This document shows positions 61,601-64,000 of a stretch of DNA of 64,000 nt, piece by piece; the stretch's first letter is position 1, and the number at the start of each line of letters is the position of its first letter. Source of the stretch: Euptelea pleiosperma (taxonomy: Eukaryota > Streptophyta > Magnoliopsida > Ranunculales > Eupteleaceae). Below the pieces are notes generated by a model, which worked only from the letters and a program-made list of their open reading frames with translations, was not told the DNA's origin and did not search any database. The DNA is taken from NCBI GenBank assembly GCA_035048495.1, contig CM068552.1, positions 10,331,501 to 10,395,500 on the forward strand, written 5' to 3'. The translations under genes were made by a program, and so were the position numbers.

Positions 61601-63944
61601 CTTGTCAGAAAAGTTTACAATTTGGTCACTAATATGCAAGAACTGATCAACAAACACAATGGTGAAATGAACGAGCCAAGACACTACCCAAAAGTTTGTT
61701 GAGACATCTTATCTGTCTATCTTATTTTTTGATAAGGCAACCAGCCATGCCTGTACTTTGTTCATTCATTTTTTAGCCAACTTCCTGTTCCAAATTGAAG
61801 TATTTATGGACTAAGTTCTTGGATAAATTATTCTCAAGGGCCTCCTCCTCCTGCTGTGTGAATAATGCCAGATGATGGTATCATATACTCGGGTCTTAGT
61901 GAAAAGGTATTTGTAGTGGTAGCATAATGGCTTTCAGGTTGTAGGCAGTCCATATCTTTTTCTACCAAGTTTGTGGCATAACAATTATGTGATGCTGATT
62001 GTTGAATATTTATTTTCGTTCACTCAAGATTGGACCATGTGCCTGGGGTTAACGGTTAATCAGACAGTGTTACTTGATATAGTGGAAGTATGGATTATGA
62101 GCAGTTTTGAATTCCATATTTCAGGTTCATCAAGAAATTTCTCCCATTGTCATGACAGTTATCTCATGTCTTGTCCCAATCCTTCAGCATGCAGAGGTGA
62201 TTGACTCTTCAATTGCTGCATCAATTAATAGTTGTTTTTCTTGGCTTTGCATTATCTTTGTTGATTTTCCTTGATGCTGAACAGGGGCTCAACAAGTCAC
62301 TTATAGAAAATAGTGCCATCACTCTTGGGAGGCTAGCTTGGGTCTGTCCAGAGCTTGTATCACCACATATGGAGCATTTCATGCAATCATGGTGTACTGC
62401 TTTATCCATGTAAGATGAGTTTGTGTTCGCCTTCCACTGCCAATGATTGGGTCTTGGTGTCGAAATCGCAGTGTAATAATGCATGCTCTGAGGTTATCCA
62501 TTGGGTGCTAATTTGTGATTTTTGTTTGATATGAGTACAATGAAATCCTAAGTTGCATTGATATACTGGTGTTAGTTCTCACATGGTATGGAGTGTCAGA
62601 TTTGGCGAACCCTGAAAAATGTAATTTGTGGACTTATTAATACATTTTAAATAATGCAAAAAAAATTATTTTTAATATAATAACAAGGACAATAAAGGAT
62701 TATGTAATAAGATATTTTATGATCTGTATCAATACACCTATGGGCTACATATGTGTAATGGTATACTTGCTGCATAGAAAATTTTGGAAAAGGCAGAACT
62801 CATAATCTATGGTAAATGTTAATATCTTACAAGGATAGTGTACACAAAGGAAATATTGAATTGTCATACCCGAATCTGTGGCATGTCATGTTTAGAAGAA
62901 TCCCTGCAACATAGATGAAATATTGTATGCTGGTAGAGTAGACTGTCTAGATATTATATCAACGTCATTAGTGGTATGGTGCAAATGTAGAGGGGTTGAA
63001 TTCACCATTTGATCATTTCCACCTGGGAGATCTCCTAGGCCAAAAATTGACTAGATTGGATGTTCCTTAAAATCTTGTCTATCACAGTATTATGAATGTA
63101 CACCACTTATACTGAATTTCTGTGTATAGAAGGAAACTACCATATATAGTACTTGGACAATAGATACCTGTTAGCAAAGAAACCTCAGAAATCTTTCCCA
63201 CTGACTGGAACACGATCTCAAAGGGAGTTTGAGTCAGATAATTATCTGGGAGGCATTTGGGCAAGCAACGGACTCATCATTCATGCATGTGCACCTATAT
63301 GTCCTGATATTCCAGTTCAGACAATAGATGTACTGCTCGATAAAGGAGCCCTAGAGCCTAGAGGAACTCTTTCGCTGTGACAGAAGCAGAATTTCCCTCT
63401 GAGGGAACTGGGAATCAGATAATTGTGTGGGAAGGACTTGGGCAAGCTTTGGACTCATTCTTTGGACACTTGAGCTCATAGATTTCCTTGAATATTTAGA
63501 ATGTATACTTCATTTCTCTAAGTACAAGTTATTGATTAGGTTTGTAAGCATGAGCTCATTCATTTTAAACAGTATCTCATATGCAATTGAACTGTGGCAG
63601 GATACGCGATGATATTGAGAAAGAGGATGCTTTCCGAGGTTTATGTGCTGTGGTATGCACATACTTTTCTTGATACTACTTGTAGATTGAGATCAATTAA
63701 CTGCAACTTAGAAAGTCTTCTCAAACTTTTACAGGTTAGAGCAAATCCATCTGGGGCTTTGAGTTCACTTGTTTACATGTGCAAAGCTATTGCAAGTTGG
63801 CATGTAAGAATGCATAACCTTCAACTTCTAAACAACAATTCTGAAAATAGGCGCATAATTTTTGACTTCATGATTTTCTATCAGGAAATAAGGAGTGAGG
63901 ATCTACACAATGAAGTTTGCCAGGTGTTGAATGGGTATAAACAG
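23809..63944 (+). CDS. TRN1: Transportin-1 (karyopherin beta-2), 28 exons, 3' end outside window
   Basis: This importin-beta-like HEAT-repeat receptor carries PY-NLS cargo (RNA-binding proteins such as GRP7 in Arabidopsis) through the nuclear pore and releases it on Ran-GTP. Exons: 23809-23985, 25984-26271, 27172-27261, 27401-27478, 27568-27648, 29695-29745, 30111-30196, 39186-39252, 39383-39439, 39540-39569, 39694-39753, 39963-40076, 40574-40687, 41886-41984, 45995-46120, 46203-46277, 46463-46534, 46666-46776, 53489-53573, 55468-55575, 56961-57062, 57174-57236, 57314-57388, 62125-62196, 62285-62409, 63601-63652, 63735-63803, 63885-63944. All borders are GT-AG. The reading aligns with Arabidopsis transportin-1 throughout, about 862 residues; about 28 remain downstream. 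The acidic H8 loop is residues ~307-375 (exons 9-12). CWTLSRY (exon 14) and NACWAIGEL (exon 23) hold tryptophans equivalent, as I recall, to the cargo-binding pair of human Kap-beta-2. Exon 19 is 85 nt instead of 84: one extra base at the C run 53522-53524 shifts the frame and puts TGA at the start of exon 20. Confidence 0.93.
25310..25790 (-). mobile_element. RTE-type LINE 3' fragment, minus strand
   Basis: The reverse strand ends in a (ATG)n tract (from 25345 down to 25317) after 'ggggccgaccccatatag', the usual 3' end of plant RTE elements. Upstream it codes broken pieces such as [14 protein letters not shown] and [15 protein letters not shown], typical of the RTE C-terminus. It is a dead fragment in transportin-1 intron 1 (23986-25983). 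The rest of that intron holds nothing I recognise. Confidence 0.8.
26272..27171. other. Transportin-1 intron 2, nothing recognised
   Basis: No family, terminal repeat or RNA gene is visible. Short open frames here have no homology that I know. Confidence 0.45.
28187..28430. repeat. Imperfect direct repeat, ~120-bp unit x2
   Basis: Two units (about 28187-28300 and 28309-28430) share 'gaagaagatgc', 'aaatatttttcac', 'gtgatgacatcat' and a 'ttaa.g.tggt' module in order. They lie in transportin-1 intron 5 (27649-29694). Origin unknown. Confidence 0.5.
28886..29240 (-). mobile_element. L1-type LINE 3' coding fragment, minus strand
   Basis: The reverse strand codes the zinc-binding C-terminal region of plant L1 reverse transcriptases: [26 protein letters not shown] and [12 protein letters not shown]. 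One in-frame stop is present. The fragment sits in transportin-1 intron 5. Confidence 0.85.
29945..29987 (+). repeat. RTE LINE 3'-end scrap
   Basis: It contains 'agccaaccccaaataatggga' followed by 'atgatgatgg', the diagnostic tail of RTE elements. It lies in transportin-1 intron 6. Confidence 0.55.
30850..31440 (-). mobile_element. Decayed L1-type LINE 3' end, minus strand
   Basis: The reverse strand shows broken zinc-binding domain pieces (for example [21 protein letters not shown] and [12 protein letters not shown]). It ends in an L1-style tail, 'cttcattacttatcaaaaag', near 30850. Many stops and shifts are present. It lies at the left of transportin-1 intron 7. Confidence 0.6.
32697..33411 (+). 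mobile_element. 5'-truncated L1 LINE inserted in the RTE, 13-bp duplication
   Basis: GATGGGGTTCAAA flanks it at 32697-32709 and 33399-33411, with poly-A just before the right copy. The body codes the C-terminal zinc-binding region of L1 reverse transcriptase: [32 protein letters not shown] and [11 protein letters not shown], ending at TAG 33243. A 3' UTR of about 150 bp follows. Confidence 0.92.
33556..34372 (+). mobile_element. Head-to-tail array of short Helitron-like units (four)
   Basis: The block starts TCTATATAACAG at 33556 after A and ends CACCCACTAG at 34372 before T. The RTE reading on both sides (ending 33555, resuming 34373) is continuous, so the block is one clean insertion at an AT dinucleotide without duplication. 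Inside, four units begin near 33556, 33726, 33890 and 34201 with TCTATATAACA-like starts. Each ends in a GTGCCG..GGCAC-type palindrome, about 10 nt, then CTA(G/T). Units share 'ggacggtagatctc' and 'tgattttg.caaat' modules. No coding sequence is present. Confidence 0.75.
36106..37598. other. Middle of transportin-1 intron 7, no gene
   Basis: I recognise no coding family. A segment at about 37300-37540 has modules ('gatgaggatgatttcctc', 'aaaaatcat.cc') that reappear near 43170-43470, so it is probably a decayed MITE-like repeat. Confidence 0.4.
37599..37631. repeat. (TA)n microsatellite with palindromic borders
   Basis: About 16 TA units are flanked by 'tcctgacccta' on the left and 'taggtcagga' on the right, so the tract is the core of a near-perfect palindrome. 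Confidence 0.9.
37640..37910. repeat. Dispersed repeat, copy B
   Basis: Related to 1-460 by 'ggtataaataatg', 'cttattgtaagaaactttg', 'taaagatatttaacttgaaaa' and 'gatgggatacacattcgtat' in the same order. Unclassified. Confidence 0.6.
37911..39185. other. End of transportin-1 intron 7, no gene
   Basis: No recognised family. An A-run at 39058-39068 follows a short stretch with inverted 'gtattggtcaatggttgacc...gaccgatacag' modules; possibly a small retroposed fragment, not proven. Confidence 0.35.
41210..41767. mobile_element. hAT-type MITE, 558 bp, with internal tandem repeats
   Basis: Terminal inverted repeats are TAGGGGTGTCAA (41210) and its reverse complement ending at 41767. Flanking 8-mers TGCGTAGT (41202-41209) and TGTGTAGT (41768-41775) differ at one base, fitting an aged hAT duplication. 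The interior repeats a 'gttctcaaaatgatggatcc' unit of about 140 bp twice (about 41290-41410 and 41432-41555) and is full of 'ggttccggttc' motifs. It lies in transportin-1 intron 13. Confidence 0.85.
42448..42630 (+). mobile_element. L1 LINE tail with 9-bp target-site duplication
   Basis: A body of about 165 bp ends in 'taatctttacctttataaaa' plus A-run. It is flanked by AAGATTCGT (42448-42456 and 42622-42630). It is a 5'-truncated L1 3' UTR in transportin-1 intron 14. Confidence 0.8.
42857..44545. repeat. Large fold-back element with a second right arm
   Basis: The left arm (42857-42990) contains 'aaattaaggggagacaaggg', 'ttcaaagaacaaagggtagt' and 'caacaagtttggggatga'. Its reverse complement occurs at 44150-44342 and, more fully, at 44420-44545. 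Nested inverted modules also pair 43360-43420 with 44060-44130. Directly repeated ~115-bp units occur at 42951-43060 and 43069-43168. An RTE 3'-end scrap ('ccgaccccaaacatttggga' plus 'gatgatgat') separates the two right arms at 44352-44396. No coding sequence is recognised. Confidence 0.55.
44664..44719. repeat. Heptamer minisatellite (CCAGCAA)n
   Basis: Eight 7-bp units: five perfect CCAGCAA, two CCAACAA, one CCAGCAA. Transportin-1 intron 14. Confidence 0.95.
44720..45994. other. End of transportin-1 intron 14, no gene
   Basis: No recognised element. A short direct repeat of 'agataagctgtac' occurs at about 45576 and 45628. Confidence 0.4.
47100..47330 (+). mobile_element. RTE LINE 3' fragment
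   Basis: Broken reading with RAR.RPK.TWIE and [11 protein letters not shown], then a (GAT)n-type tail near 47290-47330. It is the same C-terminal region as at 35900-36105. It lies in transportin-1 intron 18. Confidence 0.75.
47414..50167 (+). mobile_element. Ty1/copia retrotransposon, internally deleted
   Basis: The 5' LTR is 47414-47556 (TGTTAATGTAACACATGG...TTTACA). It is followed directly by the primer-binding site TGGTATCAGAGC (47557-47568). The polypurine tract 'ttgagggggag' precedes the 3' LTR, 49990-50167 (TGTTAATGTAACACAAGG...TATAACA). Broken coding shows copia reverse transcriptase ([21 protein letters not shown]) and RNase H ([17 protein letters not shown]). Gag, protease and integrase are missing. 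Stops and shifts are frequent, and LTRs differ in length (143 and 178 bp). No matching duplication flanks it. Transportin-1 intron 18. Confidence 0.9.
50510..52113 (+). mobile_element. 5'-truncated L1 LINE, split by a hAT MITE
   Basis: Codes the end of the reverse transcriptase and zinc-binding domain: [29 protein letters not shown], then after the [40 protein letters not shown] and [16 protein letters not shown]. It ends in an L1-type 3' UTR with 'ttatacaacttatcaaaaag'. A few frameshifts are present. Removing 51126-51481 and one duplication copy restores [13 protein letters not shown] in frame. Transportin-1 intron 18. Confidence 0.88.
51126..51481. mobile_element. hAT-type MITE, 356 bp, perfect 8-bp duplication, inside the L1
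   Basis: The ends are CAATGTTTAAAATTTCGT and the reverse complement of CATGGTTTAAAATTTCGT. The target duplication GTATCAGG occurs at 51118-51125 and 51482-51489. The interior is built of 'gaaacattacgaaatatt'-like motifs. No ORF. Confidence 0.9.
52854..53000. repeat. Minisatellite, 49-bp unit x3
   Basis: Units start at 52854, 52903 and 52952, each beginning 'gaggaag.aat.gactaact' and ending 'gttgtctaac.ttaaaat'. Transportin-1 intron 18. Confidence 0.9.
53075..53206 (+). repeat. Probable L1 3' UTR scrap
   Basis: 'ggtttcttgggtcttgggcc' to 'ttaatatgtaagctatac' resembles the L1 tail at 42457-42621. Flanking segments at about 53022-53050 and 53211-53240 are similar to each other ('aattctattc.ag'), suggesting an aged duplication of about 28 bp. 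Confidence 0.45.
53850..54185. repeat. Dispersed repeat, copy C
   Basis: It matches 1-460 through 'cttcaacatgactgtcgt', 'ccactgatttctcatttt' and 'gatgggatac...gaaatgaagagt'. The middle part is deleted relative to copy A. Transportin-1 intron 19. Confidence 0.65.
54500..54987 (+). mobile_element. Ty1/copia 3' end with LTR
   Basis: The end of the RNase H region reads [18 protein letters not shown] and [18 protein letters not shown]. It is followed by the polypurine tract 'gcttgagggtgggtg' and an LTR starting TGTTAATATCAAAC at 54746. The LTR has a TATA-like 'tatatataata' near 54890 and probably ends near 54987 (CCTAACA). It is a different family from the element at 47414. The 5' side joins a 'ttaggggtgtgatgggctgg' hAT-like stretch at 54395. 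Confidence 0.8.
55576..56960. other. Transportin-1 intron 20, nothing recognised
   Basis: No family or terminal repeats found. Confidence 0.4.
58340..60960 (-). mobile_element. L1-type LINE with ORF1 and endonuclease start, minus strand
   Basis: Reading right to left, 60900-60400 codes a DUF4283-type ORF1 domain ([38 protein letters not shown]). A long, stop-rich hydrophilic region follows (60100-58700). The ATG at 58655 then starts the endonuclease: [20 protein letters not shown], and after a frameshift [18 protein letters not shown] and [12 protein letters not shown]. Sequence stops being L1-like near 58340, so reverse transcriptase and the 3' end are absent. A piece at 60195-60330 ('agatttacgtggttcc', 'tacgtccacgg') resembles copia LTR sequence and may be a separate insertion. 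Transportin-1 intron 23. Confidence 0.75.
60961..62124. other. End of transportin-1 intron 23, no gene
   Basis: No recognised coding family or terminal repeat. Confidence 0.4.
62410..63600. other. Transportin-1 intron 25, no gene
   Basis: No recognised element. Two similar short segments near 63217-63260 and 63402-63450 ('gagtcagataattatctggg' and 'gaatcagataattgtgtggg', each followed by a 'ttgggcaag' module) form a weak direct repeat. Confidence 0.4.
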
Positions 63945-64000
63945 GTCAGCTGTGTTCTTTGTACAACATCCCAATGCAGTCTTCTTTATGCTCTTGGAAC

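Overview
This window is nuclear DNA from a flowering plant. It is AT-rich and its genes have many GT-AG introns. The proteins match plant families, and the non-coding space is filled with plant transposons: Ty1/copia, L1- and RTE-type LINEs, Helitrons and hAT/fold-back MITEs. The species cannot be named from sequence alone. Long introns packed with LINEs suggest a fairly large genome, perhaps a woody basal eudicot or magnoliid; that is a guess. No prokaryotic system, CRISPR array, rRNA or tRNA was found.

Three real genes are present, all on the + strand. (1) 704-2745 holds the last five exons of a prolyl 4-hydroxylase; its 5' exons lie before the window. (2) 8553-13788 is a complete DNAJC17-type J-domain plus RRM splicing cofactor (298 aa). 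Its last seven codons (six residues and the stop) sit alone behind a 4.25 kb transposon-loaded intron. (3) 23809-63944 is almost all of a transportin-1 (karyopherin beta-2) gene: 28 exons, about 862 of an expected ~890 residues, spread over more than 40 kb because its introns hold most of the transposons seen here. The final exon lies beyond the window. One extra base in exon 19 (C run 53522-53524) breaks the reading frame; every other exon and splice site is intact.

Between and inside the genes: 2.7-8.5 kb is intergenic with small fold-back elements. The 9.5-13.8 kb DNAJC17 intron carries a copia-like LTR, a 5'-truncated L1 with a 14-bp target-site duplication, a fold-back MITE and a Helitron 3' end. 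From 13.8 to 23.7 kb lie a copia RT scrap, a complete 3.2 kb non-autonomous Helitron that may carry a captured mini-gene, a 150-bp hAT MITE with perfect 8-bp duplications, repeated MITE units and a 1.3 kb fold-back element. Within transportin-1, intron 7 (9 kb) contains an RTE LINE invaded both by an L1 and by a head-to-tail array of short Helitron-like units. Intron 13 has a 558-bp hAT MITE. Intron 14 has an L1 tail and a large fold-back element. Intron 18 has a deleted copia element and an L1 split by a hAT MITE. Intron 19 has a copia 3' end, and intron 23 an antisense L1 with ORF1 and the start of its endonuclease.

The three genes share no pathway that I can see: hydroxylation of secretory-pathway proteins, pre-mRNA splicing, and nuclear import. 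I found no convincing new biological system. The items most worth checking are the frameshift in transportin-1, the precisely bounded tandem Helitron array, the Helitron with a spliced-looking captured fragment, and the remote terminal micro-exon of DNAJC17.
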